Positions 45,115 through 45,304 of a DNA stretch of 45,304 nt are shown here, one piece after another. The DNA is from Melioribacteraceae bacterium (GTDB lineage: Bacteria; Bacteroidota; Ignavibacteria; Ignavibacteriales; Melioribacteraceae), in contig JANQLA010000215.1 of NCBI GenBank assembly GCA_028280855.1, forward strand, positions 1 to 45,304, given 5' to 3'. The position numbers were made by a program, and so were the translations under genes. Below the pieces are notes generated by a model that did not search any database, was not told the DNA's origin, and saw only the letters and a program-made list of their open reading frames with translations. How positions within the stretch are numbered: position 1 is the stretch's first letter; every line of letters begins with the position of its first letter.

Positions 45115-45304
45115 ATGGGAAGAAGAGGCAGAAATAATCTAAGCAACGAGCATTTATTTTTTATAACAACTACGGTTCATAAGTTCACACCGGTATTTTT
45201 TGATTATAACTGTTGTAATTTACTGATAGAGAACATTAAACATTACCAACAAAAATATAGATTCAGCATTCTCGGCTATGTAATAATGCCAACTCATTTT
45301 CACT
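45115..45304 (+). CDS. REP-associated tyrosine transposase (RAYT, Y1/IS200-like), N-terminal part
   Basis: 63 codons before the window ends. The protein begins MGRRGRNNLSNEHLFFITTT and reaches GYVIMPTHFH (~54-63), the family's version of the HUH motif (usually MPNHxH), with His61 and His63. The order of an FxTTTVH strand, a helix containing LIENIKHYQQKY and a strand ending in the HUH motif is that of the Y1 transposase fold. The catalytic tyrosine would be downstream. There is no obvious Shine-Dalgarno, but in-frame stops just upstream fix the start. These genes are domesticated single-copy transposases that act on REP hairpins. Confidence 0.85.
   Translation, partial: MGRRGRNNLSNEHLFFITTTVHKFTPVFFDYNCCNLLIENIKHYQQKYRFSILGYVIMPTHFH

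Overview
The window is AT-rich bacterial DNA, and the gene content points to a Gram-negative. It carries an RND tripartite pump, secreted TPR proteins and a very large set of roughly 800-residue MacB/FtsX-type permeases. Such permease expansions are typical of the Bacteroidota/Ignavibacteriota/Chlorobiota side of the tree. Most genes have a recognisable purine-rich Shine-Dalgarno, which is unusual for classical Bacteroidota, so I lean towards an Ignavibacteria-like organism. That is inference from gene style, not a phylogenetic result.

Layout. 3-4835 (+): the 3' end of a TolC-like outer-membrane gene, a periplasmic adaptor and an AcrB-type RND pump, an intact tripartite efflux operon. 5346-7421 (+): a MATE exporter followed by a small HTH-DUF4870 membrane protein. 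7459-9204 (-): an orphan 7TM-PAS histidine kinase convergent with it. 9205-10354: about 1.1 kb without a convincing gene, containing two hairpins and a short fossil of a permease tail.

10355-35574 (-): ten consecutive paralogous ABC-type permeases, each a fused double FtsX/MacB unit with eight predicted membrane segments. There is no ABC ATPase gene in the window. Short C-terminal gene fossils and homologous intergenic spacers show that the array is still gaining and losing copies. Transcription runs right to left, with spacers of 23 to 283 bp.

35771-38091 (-): a P-loop ATPase with a C-terminal winged helix, then an MFS exporter. The ATPase promoter region is a dense cluster of TTACGTAA palindromes. 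38309-39433 (-): a secreted TPR protein interrupted by one in-frame TGA. 39801-40163 (+): a DoxX-like membrane protein. 40768-44908 (+): an overlapping pair encoding an OLD-family ATPase/TOPRIM nuclease and a UvrD-type helicase, a Gabija-like (GajAB) phage defence system with larger than usual proteins. 45006-45304 (+): a remnant leader-type ORF, a REP-like hairpin and the start of a REP-associated tyrosine transposase cut by the window edge.

How it fits together. The left two thirds is about export and envelope traffic: RND, MATE and MFS pumps, ten orphan permeases and a membrane sensor kinase. The right end is an accessory segment with a defence system next to a REP/RAYT mobile unit. The most notable signals are the ten-copy orphan permease array with its fossils, the TTACGTAA operator-like cluster and the enlarged Gabija-like pair.
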